From Chlamydoabsidia padenii (lineage: Eukaryota; Mucoromycota; Mucoromycetes; Mucorales; Cunninghamellaceae): a stretch of DNA of 64,000 bases. The translations under genes were made by a program, and so were the position numbers. The DNA lies in contig JAIWND010000014.1 of the NCBI GenBank assembly GCA_025330725.1, positions 248,001 to 312,000 on the forward strand, read 5' to 3'. Positions 11,207 to 22,499 of the stretch are shown here, piece after piece. Under the pieces are notes generated by a model. That model worked only from the letters and a program-made list of their open reading frames with translations, made no database searches and was not told where the DNA came from. How positions within the stretch are numbered: position 1 is the stretch's first letter; each line of letters starts with the position of its first letter.

Positions 11207-12932
11207 ATGCCAACACTCATTGGTGCCATCGACCAAGGAACTACATCTACACGATTTGTTATTTTTGACAAACAGGGTTCAATAGTCGCAAAACATCAAA
11301 TGGAACTCCAACAACGCTCACCTCAACCGGGATGGATGGAACAAGATCCTTACGATATTCTCGACTCTGTACGTATCTGTATGCTTCACGCTGTGCACAA
11401 ACTCGAAGGCTTGGGATACTCTGCTCAAGACATTGAATGTATCGGTCTCACCAATCAACGGGAAACTATCGTCACCTGGGATAAACTCACCGGCCAACCT
11501 CTTCACCCTGCTATCCTTTGGAGTGACGCTCGTACTTCAGAAACCGTGCAAAAGTTAACCGAAAAGGCTGCTGGCAACTCCCGTCTTCTTGAACCTGTCT
11601 GTGGGTTGCCTCTCACTACTTATTTTACTGCTGTCAAATTACGATGGCTGTTGGATAACGTGCCAGTGATTGCTCAAGCTCAAGAACAAGGTCGTTTGTG
11701 TTTTGGCACAATGGATACTTGGTTGATTTATGTAAGTTGCAGAAAAAAAAAAAAAAGGAATTTCTACCAACCTTATTATCTTCTAAACTTTATGGTCTTG
11801 TACTCACACTTATTTTTTTTTGTCTTCTAGAACCTTACTGGTGGAGCTGATAATGGAATTATAGTCACGGATGTCACCAACGCCAGTCGCACGATGTTGA
11901 TGAATATTCACACCCTCGAATGGAGTGCTGAAGCTATCAGGTATGAAGATAAACTCATAATCATCAATTCGGAATAACATTTTAACTTTATACTTTTTTT
12001 TTCCCCTTAATAGTTTCTTTGGATTTGAACAAGTACAACTACCCAAACTGGTCTCTTCTTCACAAGTCTATGGTCAAGTCCATGATGGTCCATTGACTGG
12101 TATTCCTATTGCTGGCTGTCTTGGTGATCAACAAGCTGCCTTGGTGGGTCAAAAGTGTTTCTCTGCTGGAGATGCCAAGAACACCTACGGTACTGGGTGT
12201 TTTATGCTCTTTAACACTGGTAACGAACCTGTGGTCTCACAAAATGGATTACTATCGACGGTAGCCTATCAATTTGGAAACCAAAGCAAGCCTGCATATG
12301 CACTCGAAGGCTCGGTGGCTGTGGCAGGTAGCTCCATCAACTGGCTTCGTGACAATTTAAGAGTGATTCAAGACGCAAAACAACTCAACGACTTGGCCTC
12401 TCAGGTGGACGATTCAGCTGGCGCTTACTTTGTCACCGCATTTGCCGGATTATTTGCCCCTTATTGGAACGATACTGCTCGAGGTACCTTGTGTGGTTTG
12501 ACTCAATTTACCCGTTTGGAACATATCTGCCGTGCTACACTCGAATCCGTGTGCTTCCAAAGTAAAGCCATTCTCGATGCGATGAACAAGGACAGTGGTC
12601 AACCTCTTCGATCACTCAAAGTGGATGGTGGAATGTCAAACTCGGATCTTTGTATGGATATTCAAGCCAACTTGCTTGGAATTAATGTCGAACGCCCGCT
12701 GATGCGTGAATCTACTTCTTTGGGTGCAGCCATCTCGGCAGGTCTAGCTGTCGGTGTCTGGAAAAGCATGGACGAATTGGAATCTGTCAACAATCATGGC
12801 AAAACTGTATTTGAACCTACCTTGCCGGATGATAAACGCGATGCTATGTATCAAGGTTGGATGAAGGCTGTCGAAAGTTCGTTTGGTTGGGCGGAACCTA
12901 CTGTTACTGCCACATGTCAAGTCTCTGCCTAG
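11207..12932 (+). CDS. GUT1: Glycerol kinase
   Basis: Exons 11207-11731, 11831-11940 and 12014-12932 give 517 residues, the usual length. FGGY-family signatures are intact: [10 protein letters not shown] at the N-terminus, [31 protein letters not shown], the C-terminal ATPase lobe [20 protein letters not shown], and [20 protein letters not shown]. The enzyme makes sn-glycerol 3-phosphate from glycerol and ATP, feeding the glycerol-3-phosphate shuttle and lipid synthesis. The start is the first ATG after a T-rich leader. Confidence 0.96.
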
Positions 12933-13748
12933 ATCTCTCTCTTTTTTTTTTTTACTAATTAGTTACTATTACCCCATACCATCCCCTCCCCCTTTGTAAA
13001 TTTGTCTCTCTCTCATCTCATTGTATTATAGTTTGCTACTCCCTCTACTCCCTCATCTATTTATATACTCTGCTCGATTAGGTTACCATTACTTATCAAT
13101 CACAAAGTCAAATAAAAGAAATAAACCACATTTGTATATAAAACTTACCTGGACTTGGGGGTTTATTTATTGATGGGTTACATTCGACTGCTTCCTCTTC
13201 TAGTGCTTGGCATGCGACGGAGTGGAGTGAAACATGGTATAGTGCGGAAGATTAAATTTACGAAAAAAAGAGGAGCGCACGTTTTTAATAACCTTTGTCT
13301 TTTTCACCGACTACGATACTTGCATTAATGCTATGAAAGAGGATCTAAAAAGAAAGGGAGGATACTCTCAGGGGTCTAGGGATGATTGAGTTCCAGATCA
13401 GCCTTTCTTTTTATGTAATAAAGGGATCAAAACGAATAGATTACCACTATAAATTATCGGGAATGTCGAATGGGGCAGTATGAAAGGCATTGTCCTTTTT
13501 TGGGCTCTGTCGGGATTTAAATACATGGGGAGGGGGGTAAGGGACACTGTAACAGTGGAAAAGTTAAAAATAGTTTTTATTTATATTTAGGGTTTTCCCT
13601 TTCTCTTTTTTCTTTTCTCTCTTCCCTTTTGTTGTTCTCACATTGCTGAATACCATTACACATTCCTCTTTGTTATATAGACATACAGTATATTCCTTTA
13701 CACTATTCCATATCCACCTTACCAATCTCGACTTGAAACATAACACTC
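12933..13748. other. Intergenic region
   Basis: About 815 bp between GUT1 and the MADS-box gene. It contains GUT1 3' flank with AATAAA near 13113 and one inverted promoter motif at 13511-13522. No gene seen. Confidence 0.55.
13511..13522 (-). promoter_or_regulatory. Inverted ATTTAAATCCCG promoter motif
   Basis: CGGGATTTAAAT on the plus strand, about 230 bp before the MADS-box gene start. Confidence 0.4.
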
Positions 13749-15019
13749 ATGGGACGAAAAAAGATCAGCATTCAACCTATTGCGAATAACCGAAACAGAC
13801 AGGTAATGAATCCCCTCTTCAACCCATTAATCTTTATACTTACTTGACACTATTGTTCCGTGTTTGTAATAGGTGACCTTCTTGAAACGGAAACATGGAT
13901 TGATGAAGAAGGCGTATGAACTCAGTGTACTCTGCAACTGTGAAGTGGCATTGATTATTTTTAATTCAAAAGGTAAATTGGTCCAATATGCAAGCTCAGA
14001 CATGGATCACATATTGATGAAGTACACAGAGGTAATACAAATGAATACAAATGATGATTGATATTATATAACTCACCTTATCTTATAGCATGGCGATCCT
14101 AATGAAAGTAAATCAAATGGCGACGTAAGTATTCAATGACCTATACAAACATTATTTTTTTAACTAACATCTATCTATTATCGTCTAGTTTGATCAATCC
14201 AATGGACGAGGAACAAAAACCAACACTCATGACGACAAATCAACAAAAGAAGCAGACGACGATGATGAAGATGACGATGACGATGAAGAGGACGAAAATG
14301 ATACTACCAACAACAATGATCAATATAATGAAAATGGTTACTCCAATATAATACACCATCCAATATCAACCAACTCATCACCATCTCAGGTACAGTATAT
14401 ATATATATAAAAGGGGGGGGGGAGAATGATTGTATATACTGATAGATTACTTTTTATTGTAAAACTTAAGGCATCAAGACCAGGTCCTTACTTGGAAACA
14501 CCGCCTATTCCATCTCAATTCCATTTGAATACACCTTCCACGATGCATTCAAATAGATCCTCGGCTTCACCAAATCATATACATCAACAGCATTCATCCA
14601 TCTCTTCATTATCATCATCCAACTCGACTATTTTACCTCCGGAAGGCTCACCTTATCCAGCCTATGCTACTCATGTACAATCATCACCATCGGCTTCATC
14701 AACCGCTATGCATCCTCTCATCACTCCAAACAACAGCAACCTAATCAATGGCTCGATGACACATCCTACAATTAACACCATGTCATCAACAGCAAAACAA
14801 TCCCCTTCATTACCAAGTCCATGGGTATACTATCAATCGTTTTATGATCAACCAGAACTACCAAGTCCTTTGAATATGACCGGATCATCATCTCATCAAC
14901 AACAACAACAACAAGCGTTCCAATGGCCTCCTCGTCAAGGTGATCCTGTCAAACACGAATTCCCTTCTCATGATCCTTCTTCTACTAAAAAACAATGCTT
15001 TAGATCAATTAATCGTTAG
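13749..15019 (+). CDS. MEF2/Rlm1-type MADS-box transcription factor
   Basis: Exons 13749-13802, 13873-14031, 14089-14124, 14189-14389 and 14471-15019 give 332 residues. Residues 1-58 are a textbook MEF2-class MADS box: [43 protein letters not shown]. After it comes [15 protein letters not shown], as in MEF2/Rlm1. An acidic stretch (about 90-105) and a long Ser/Pro/Gln-rich tail follow, presumably for activation. Relatives bind CTA(A/T)4TAG boxes. Rlm1 responds to the Slt2/Mpk1 cell-wall integrity kinase, and several S/TP sites here could be targets, though no docking motif was confirmed. Intron 1 splits the MADS box after RNRQ. Confidence 0.93.
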
Positions 15020-15949
15020 AATTACTTTTTTTTTTTTTATGACTTTTAATAAACTTTTTTCATACATATAATACAAAATGATCGATTCCAGATGTGTGTG
15101 ACAAGTACATAGTCTAATCTATTTATATCTGATTTAGTGTAGAGGAGGTCTGTAATTGGCATGTCGACCAGAGGCATGTTGACTTGCCAAAAAAGTAATT
15201 GTCAGGGATACCTTTTTTTTTTTTTTACACTGGTGAATAAATCTTTTACGGCACTTTACATCCATTTTGTAGAACACCTGCTTTTTTCAGTTCTGATGGA
15301 TACCTTTTGTTATGAAAAAGGAAAGGGTGACTTGGAGTAGATGCCGAGATTTGGGCCTTTGCTTACTGTACACTGTATCTGCCTCCACTTGATGTTTTTT
15401 CATTTCTTTCTGATATCACATGGAAAGAATTACAACATTGGGCGTTTTCTTCACGTTGGGATTCCTTGAATGTTTTTTTTCCACGATGCATGAATGTCGG
15501 ACATTTAAAACACATGATCCCTTCTTCCAACAGGGGCAGATGGGTGACATCTGTAACCAAATCACATCATATACAATCCACATACAACTATGTCTTGAGA
15601 TCAGTGAAGGACAAGTTAACGAGTGCCTGTTTTGGTTTTCGCGAATGATCATTTTCATATTCCGCTCTGCCGTACAAACTTTTACAAGCAAAAAAGTGAA
15701 TCAGTCCAAATACAGTATGTTTGATACTTCTTTTCTAAAATCATACCTTTTGATCTGTTTCTTATAGTGAAAAAGAAAAATATGCATTAGCTTGTAGTCT
15801 ATACATCCCATCATCCAATGATATGACCAAGTAAAGTCGGGATTTACATATAAGCACACGCGGAATTTGAATTTACGAACTAAAAAAAAACTGTGACTGA
15901 ATGAACTCTTTTTCTTCTTTCTTTCACTTTACTCTATAGATCAACAAAA
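15020..15949. other. Intergenic region
   Basis: About 930 bp. An open frame at 15420-15767 has no homology, no intron logic and skewed composition, so I do not call it. The DRG1-proximal end has an inverted promoter motif at 15859-15874. Confidence 0.5.
15859..15874 (-). promoter_or_regulatory. Inverted promoter motif variant
   Basis: CGCGGAATTTGAATTT, about 80 bp before the DRG1 start; one substitution (GGAATTT for GGGATTT) from the core. Confidence 0.4.
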
Positions 15950-17878
15950 ATGAGTGTCGTCGAACGCATCAAGGTAAACTATAAACTAGCAGACCAATCG
16001 CCTTGCACTACTAACCGTGCTTTAATTCTTCTTTATTATATTGACAGGAAATTGAAGTAAGTAAATAAATAAAAAACAATAAAGTGGTCGAATGAGACAC
16101 TAACATACTGCAATCTCTCCTCCCTGTTACTAGAATGAAATGGCCAAGACCCAAAAGAACAAGGCCACGTCTTACCATTTGGGTCAATTGAAAGCAAAAC
16201 TGGCCAAACTCAAGCGTGAAATTATGACACCATCAGGTGGCGGCGGCGGCGGTGGTGGTAAGAAATCAGAATAACCTCGGAGTGTCTGTTTGTAGCACGT
16301 AATTAACAAAACTTTTTATTTTTTAATTCTAGTTGGTTTCGATGTAGCGAAAACTGGTGTTGCTCGTATTGGGTTTGTTGGTAAGTATATACTCTTTTTT
16401 TACTTAGGTCGGGGTACTCACTTTTTTCCCCCCTTTTGTCTAGGGTTTCCCTCTGTTGGCAAATCTACTTTAATGTCCAAGTTGACTGGCACACATTCAG
16501 AAGTGGGTGCCTATGAATTCACCACCCTTACCACTGTCCCTGGTGTGGTTCAATACAAAGGTGCCAAACTTCAGGTAGGGTAACAAAAAATCATTCATTA
16601 TTATGCTCCAAATACTAACTTGTCAGTTTTTAATAGATTCTCGATCTTCCAGGTATTATTGAAGGTGCCAAGGATGGTAAAGGTCGTGGTCGTCAAGTTA
16701 TTGCTGGTAAGTAAAAAAGGGGTAGGAGGTTATTGTAATTAATGATGATTGATTGATTGTATTCATGTGCTGTTTATCTGTTTTTTTTTTTCGAATAGTG
16801 GCTCGTACTTGCTCATTGATCTTTATTGTATTGGATGTGCTGAAACCTATGACGGATAAAAAACTGATTGAAAAGGAATTGGAAGGATTTGGTATTCGAC
16901 TTAACAAGAAACCTCCTGCGATCATCTTTAAGAAGAAGGAAAAGGGTGGAATCAACATGACCAATACCGTGCCATTAACTCAAATTACTCAAGATGAAGT
17001 CAAGGCTGTGCTCAGTGAATACCGTATCCATAATGCTGATATCTCATTTAAAGAAGATTCATCAATTGATGATCTCATTGATGTAGTTGAAGTAAGTAAC
17101 TTTACCATCACTTGTGTTTTATATATGTATTGATACTAATTAACTCTTCTGTTTTCCCTTTTTTTTTTAGGGCAATCGGTAAAGCTAGATTACTCGAATT
17201 ATTTATGCATGAATGACATTACTAACCGAAATATCTATTGATAGTATCTATATTCCATGTATCTATGTGCTTAACAAGATTGATCAAATCTCTATTGAAG
17301 AACTGGACCTCATCTACAAGATTCCCAATGCTGTACCTATCTGTGCTCATCATGAATGGAACTTTGATGAACTATTGGAAACCATGTGGAAGGTAACAAA
17401 ACAAAACTTCCTTTATACGTAAATCAAATGTTGGGCACTAATGTTTTTTACTTTTCTCTTTCTCTCTCTCTCTTTACATATAAAAAGAAATTGGCGCTGG
17501 TCCGAATCTATACAAAACCAAAGGGTCAACTGCCAGATTACGAACAACCTGTGGTTCTTACATCGAATAAAAACTCTGTGGAAGACTTTTGTGATAGTAT
17601 TCACAAGGCTATCTTGGAACAGTTTAAATGGTAAGTTGGAATGATTGTGTTTATGCTCATACTCAAATGTCATACACTTCCGTCTTTTTTATTTTTAATT
17701 TTTAGTGCATATGTCTGGGGATCATCTGTGAAACACAACCCTCAAAAGGTCGGCAAAGAACATATATTACAAGATGAAGATGTGGTGCAGATTGTCAAAA
17801 AGTAAGTGATAATTGTGTATATCCATCTTACTAGTAAACTAATCACCATTTATTCTCTTTTTGTATAATAGGGTGTAG
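15950..17878 (+). CDS. RBG1: Developmentally regulated GTP-binding protein DRG1/Rbg1
   Basis: Twelve exons: 15950-15973, 16048-16056, 16134-16257, 16333-16380, 16444-16574, 16637-16706, 16799-17091, 17171-17178, 17245-17392, 17488-17630, 17706-17801 and 17872-17878. The product is 366 residues (human DRG1 367). Visible motifs are GFPSVGKST (G1), [21 protein letters not shown] (G3 and loop, split by an intron), LNKIDQ (G4), [19 protein letters not shown], and the TGS domain [14 protein letters not shown] ending [17 protein letters not shown]. Rbg1 with its DFRP partner (Tma46) binds translating ribosomes and relieves stalls. Exons of 9, 8 and 7 nt are required to keep the conserved protein, see findings. 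Confidence 0.93.
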
Positions 17879-17983
17879 TTTAAATTAATCAATTAGATAA
17901 TAGAGTCCATTTTAATAAACATTTTTTACATCTCATCCATAATCTACTGTCAATTCCTAGTTGACCCCCATTGTTAATTGGAT

Positions 17984-18000
17984 GGCGGGACTTGAATATA
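17984..18000 (-). promoter_or_regulatory. Inverted promoter motif
   Basis: GGCGGGACTTGAATATA in the 190-bp gap between DRG1 and SQS1, about 70 bp before the SQS1 start. Confidence 0.45.
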
Positions 18001-18067
18001 TTTAGCTTTACTTTTTTTTTTTTTAAAAAAAAAAAGCGGCGGCTCACTTCTCTTCTTACAATAGATA

Positions 18068-19727
18068 ATGGTGAAAGGCAGGAAGACAGCACTTAACAAA
18101 CGAGTCTTCAAACAAGGAAAACGACCAACTAAACAGAAGCGAAGAGGAAATCGTGGATCCTCTCGTCATTATTTACAAGGTTTTGAAGATCTTCCCACTG
18201 AAATCTATATTCACCCCGATCATGATGGATCTCGGTGTAAGTTGAAAAAAAAAAAAAAAAGCTATTTGAACACTAATGATATTGTACCAACTTAATGTAG
18301 TGAAGGTACCATCTTTGAAACATCTGCAACTTGACAGCGACGACGACAACGACGACGACAACGATCATGACGAGGATTTGACAACACAAGAAGAATCTTT
18401 TATGATACAACCAGACGACGCATTCTACTTTGACGCTGAACCCTCTGACATTACCTTTACTCAAAAAAGCACTACCACCACCACCACCAACAACAACAAC
18501 AAAAACATACCCACCTCATCCTCTACCATCAAATCAAACGCCAAGTCCCGAAAAGCAGAAAAGATTATACCTGGAGATGACATTTTTATCAGCAGTGACG
18601 ATGAAACATTGATGGCCGCTTTTAACAATAACAATGTGATGACTTTTCACGACGAATCAGCAATCGATCAGGACTTTATCGAAAACACTGACCCGGAAAC
18701 TTGGCAACAGTTACAACAATGGGCGACACAACGATCGGTGGACGAACCAAACAATGTTGATAGTAAAGAAGAAGAACTATACATGGACGACAAGATGGAT
18801 CGACACTATGTAGCACCAACATCTCACAATGCATTATTTGACTTTGGATTATGTGATTCGGACGACGATGAATTTATACAACAACGCATTCGACAAGACA
18901 AGCAAAAGCAACTTGTCGACATCCAGCAAATGAATTGGACTATTCGGAACACACTCAGCGAACTACCACCTAGTTTACATAAAGGCATGCATGGTTACAT
19001 CAAACTCAACAAAAGACGAAAACTAAAAGAACCAAAAAGAATTGTCAATGAAGATGATCCTTTGGCAAATGAACTACGACGGGTTGATAGGTAAGAATGA
19101 ATGCATAAAGATGATTTGTACTCACATGTCTTTATATATTTACTAGACGAATTCGACTCTTCTTTGAAGATCATTCAAGACGTCATTACCAACTACCTGC
19201 CATGACCTTGTTTTGTCGAAACCAAGTTCGTGCTCTGGCCGAAATATACAAATTACATGTATCATTTGAAGATCTGGGATGTAAAAAGGTGTAAGTATCA
19301 ACAGTAATAACTCGAATTGTCAAACTAATTCATCTATTTGTCTAGTGGTCCTCTCATCTCCAAAGTACAGGAACAAACTGCTCCACTCAGATCAAGATCG
19401 GTGGAAAGGCATATCCAACGAGCCTCTAAGGAATGGTTTTTGCAACAACAAAAGGAGCAATCTATTCGGGAAAAGAAGGATCGGGCTATACAAATCAAGA
19501 AGAAACGAAAAACAAACACTTTTAGGCAGCGACCCATCTCTGAGGAAGTGGAGTATATGGTTCCTGTTGGATCAACTGCAGCTCCTTTGGCCTCTAATAA
19601 TCTCGGCCACAAGATGCTAGCTAAAATGGGGTGGAAGGAAGGTGATTCTTTGGGTGCGAATAACGATGGTATTACTGATCCTATCCAAGCAGTCATTCGC
19701 CATAAACGACGCGGATTGGGTGCCTAA
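18068..19727 (+). CDS. SQS1: R3H and G-patch protein, Sqs1/Pfa1-like activator of Prp43
   Basis: Exons 18068-18236, 18301-19090, 19147-19290 and 19346-19727 give 494 residues. The basic N-terminus (VFKQGKRPTKQKRRG) is followed by a long acidic low-complexity region. An R3H-like segment follows (HYQLPAMTLFCRNQVRALAEIYKL). The C-terminus is a G-patch: LASNNLGHKMLAKMGWKEGDSLGANNDGITDPI...RRGLG. Yeast Sqs1 uses its G-patch to stimulate the DEAH helicase Prp43 in 40S maturation and spliceosome recycling. The gene starts only 190 bp after DRG1. The G-patch identification is firm; R3H is inferred from the LP-M-R-LA pattern. Confidence 0.85.
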
Positions 19728-19880
19728 GGAACCTCATCTTTCTTTTGTTGGATTAGTGTAGCTTTATATCATAGTACTTGTTTTTTTTTTTAAATAATAA
19801 AGAAAACTATACTTGTTATCTATCATGTTTTTTGGTCTGTCTTCTTTTTTTTTTTTACAGGTACCATGCAAGTGATGCCG

Positions 19881-19892
19881 TTTGAAACGCCG
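19881..19892 (+). promoter_or_regulatory. TTTGAAACGCCG element
   Basis: Third copy of the 12-mer, about 320 bp upstream of YPD1. Confidence 0.3.
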
Positions 19893-20075
19893 CTATTTGT
19901 GTAACCAAGTGCCACGATCACTTTAATGCAGCCCACACAAATGATGCAACAAGAAAAGTGACTAATCAGGTGATCCCTCCAGCTGGTCTCAAGGGTCTAG
20001 AATGATCGTCTTTCACTATATTTACTATCCATGTTTCATGAAATAGTTTATATGGGGCGGGGTAGACGAAAGAAC

Positions 20076-20083
20076 TGACGTAA
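20076..20083 (+). promoter_or_regulatory. CRE-like TGACGTAA site
   Basis: Matches the ATF/CREB-type TGACGT core about 130 bp upstream of YPD1. Atf1/Sko1-type bZIP factors act downstream of the phosphorelay that Ypd1 serves, so feedback is plausible but inferred. Confidence 0.35.
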
Positions 20084-20125
20084 GATTTAAAAAAACCAGA
20101 CGAGAGAAATATCTTGACCAAACAA

Positions 20126-20140
20126 TTTTTAAAGTCCCGC
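20126..20140 (+). promoter_or_regulatory. TTTTTAAAGTCCCGC promoter motif
   Basis: About 75 bp before the YPD1 start; same spacing as at several other genes. Confidence 0.45.
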
Positions 20141-20212
20141 TTTTTTTTTTCTTCTTCTTCCTCTCATTCTATTCTTCTTGAAACATCATTACCACCATAC
20201 ACACAAATAATC

Positions 20213-20853
20213 ATGTCTGCTACGAAACAAGTCAAAGTCATACCAATGGATGATACACTGAAGGTAAGTGTCCATTCTCTTAGAAAAAAAAAAAAGTCCA
20301 AGTGCGCGCTCTGAAATACTAACTAGATGCATGACTCCTTCCAGCAACTAGATAAAGAAGTGTTGACCAAGGTGATAAACGTTGAAGATCTAATTGACAT
20401 GAATACCTTTGACCAGCTACTCGACATGGATGACGATGATGACGATCATGAATTCTCACACAGTATTGTCCTTAATTACTTTGAACAAGTGGAAACCACC
20501 TTTATTGATATGGATAATGCCTTGTAAGTTTAGAAAACTGGAGTTGATACGGTGACTACATTAACATATCTTTGTTTTTATATACAAGTAGGGATAAAAA
20601 GGATTTGCCCGAGTTATCAAGACTGGGTCACTTCCTCAAAGGCAGCTCGGCGGCGATTGGATTAAAGAAGATCAAGGCAACTTGTGAAAAGATACAAAAC
20701 TATGGTAATTGCAAGGACGAAACGGGCAGTAGTGACATCTCTGAAACTGATGCTTTGAAGGATATCACTCCTTTATTACCACAAGTTAAAGAAGAATACA
20801 ACGAAGCTGAAGAATACCTCAAGACTTTTTATGATGATAAAGGAATCGTTTAG
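20213..20853 (+). CDS. YPD1: Histidine phosphotransfer protein Ypd1
   Basis: Exons 20213-20263, 20327-20523 and 20592-20853 give 169 residues. An HPt four-helix bundle is evident, with the phospho-acceptor His near residue 96 in RLGHFLKGSSAAIGL and the preceding helix LNYFEQVETTFIDMDNAL. Ypd1 relays phosphate from hybrid sensor kinases to Ssk1- and Skn7-type regulators, controlling the Hog1 stress pathway. The second exon could begin at 20327 or, 18 nt later, after CTTCCAG (20345); both keep frame, a NAGNAG-like choice. An Asp run (MDDDDDDHE) sits between helices, as in other fungal Ypd1 proteins. Confidence 0.93.
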
Positions 20854-21146
20854 AGCGTGACCGGTCTCTCTCTCTCTCTCCCATTGGTACCCCATATGTA
20901 TATAGTACTCCATCCTCCCCCAACTTTTTTTTTATATAGTTATCATCCCGTCGCATCCTTTTTTTTTTTTTTTTTTTTAATTTTTAAACACCTATAGTAT
21001 ATACAGAGAACAGACAGTAGGAACATCACCTGATCTGATCATCCTCCGCCCTTCTTCTTTTATAATTAAATAAAACCATCTACTTTATTAACCCCCCCCC
21101 CAAATAAACACACTACATATAGATTCATCATTGTTTTTTATTATTA
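20854..21146. other. Convergent 3' flank of YPD1 and USE1
   Basis: About 290 bp with a CT repeat (20865-20881), a T-run at 20960-20978, a run of 9 C at 21092-21100, and AATAAA signals on the plus strand. Confidence 0.5.
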
Positions 21147-22380
21147 TTATGCCTTGGGCAAGAATTTTATAGTAAAAAAGACAAAGACAAACATGATACA
21201 TACAAATAAAACTACACCTAGATTCATAAAACTAGTCCCCCATGATTTAGAGTAATGTTCGTCCAATCGATGTCGTTCCGTTCGCATCTTTTCCAAATTG
21301 GATTCCACCTTCTTTTCAGCATCCCGTAGAATCTATATATATATATATACAAAGTATTAGTTCCAATCACTTATATCCATGCGATTGTCACTTACCGTAT
21401 CATCCTTTTTCAAGATATCACCAAATGATTGACTGTTCAGTTTGAGTTGATGAGCCATTTTACCCAGATCCGTCGTCATTTCGTCGTGTAATTGTCGATG
21501 ATGTTGTAAAACGTGTTCAATGTTACTTGTTTCTTCTTCTCGTGTCCTAGAATAGTTGCAATGGTGAGTTCTTTTCTGCTCCCCTTTTATTGTCATTTTC
21601 CCTTACGTGTTTCGTTTCCTTAGGTGTTGTGTATCTTGATCTATTCAATAGAAACAAAATGTGAGTATACAAAAGTATAGCATTTTATCTGACTTACCTT
21701 CAGTCTTTTCATTACTTGTTGTTGTTGTATCCTTGTGTTCAGTCGTATCCTTTTCATCCTCCGTAGGCAAGACATTTTCTTCACTTTGGTCCCAGCCATC
21801 TTCCAAGATATTCGATATGGTCGGGCTACCTTCTTCTTCTTCTTCTTGTTGTTGTTGTTGTTCCTTTAACCAGTCAGGATCGGGGGTATGTAGTTGCTGG
21901 AAGTGGTCCAGGTATTTCTTTTTCGTCAGTCTTGATTCTAGCACGCCTTTCTCTACTTCGACTTGCTACAACAACAACAGAAAGTATGAGTATCTACAAA
22001 AACAGTTCCTTTTCTTCTCCTTACCATCTTGTTCATAAGGACAGCTTGAGTCAAGACATGGATTCTATGTTCATAGTTGCTACTTGATTAAAAAAAAAAA
22101 AAAGAGTTGGTTTTCTTCTTCTTCAGTAATCACACCTAGTCGTATTACCTTACCTTTTTCGTTCAGTTGTTTTCTGAATTCGAGTTTGTAGGAATTGGAG
22201 GTAGTTGATGTACTGGAGTAAAATGTTAGAGTAATCAAAGACGAGAAGTTGTAGTTTTCTTACCGAAGCATATTTCCGTTTTTCTGACCCAGTCCACAGG
22301 TCCACCTGTTCTTGTTTTAGTTTGTTCTCGCAGTTAATCAGTAGACGTTGCAAGTTGATTTCATCGGTGGTAGCAATCAT
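21147..22380 (-). CDS. USE1: Use1-like ER SNARE
   Basis: Exons 22380-22264, 22212-22154, 22079-22025, 21965-21698, 21640-21607, 21546-21396 and 21332-21147 give 289 residues. The N-terminus (INLQRLLINCENKL...WTGSEKRKYASYINYLQ) resembles Use1. A Q/E-rich linker follows. The SNARE helix runs through HRQLHDEMTTDLGKMAHQLKL and ILRDAEKKVESNLEKMRTER. A single C-terminal anchor follows (MNLGVVLFVCIMFVFVFF). Use1 works with Sec20, Ufe1 and Sec22 in Golgi-to-ER retrograde fusion. ARG8 ends only 119 bp upstream on the same strand, and the motif at 22461-22475 sits in that gap. The chain of seven exons is consistent in phase throughout. Confidence 0.87.
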
Positions 22381-22460
22381 CTTGTGAATATCAATAAAAT
22401 TAAAAAAGAAGAGAGAAGAGGAGATAGTTAAAGTAAAGCCAATTGAATTTTTTATTTTTA

Positions 22461-22475
22461 TTTTTAAATCCCGCC
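22461..22475 (+). promoter_or_regulatory. TTTTTAAATCCCGCC promoter motif
   Basis: Perfect form of the recurrent motif in the 119-bp gap between ARG8 and USE1, about 85 bp before the USE1 start. Confidence 0.5.
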
Positions 22476-22499
22476 ATAGCCACACTCTATTCAATCTAT

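Larger units (their letters stand above)
19728..20212. other. Intergenic region upstream of YPD1
   Basis: About 485 bp. It contains a TTTGAAACGCCG element (19881-19892), a CRE-like TGACGTAA (20076-20083) and a promoter motif (20126-20140). Confidence 0.5.

Noticed and set aside
15420..15767. 115-codon open frame between the MADS gene and DRG1
   Set aside because: No family resemblance, overlaps other frames on both strands, no splice or promoter support; likely chance.
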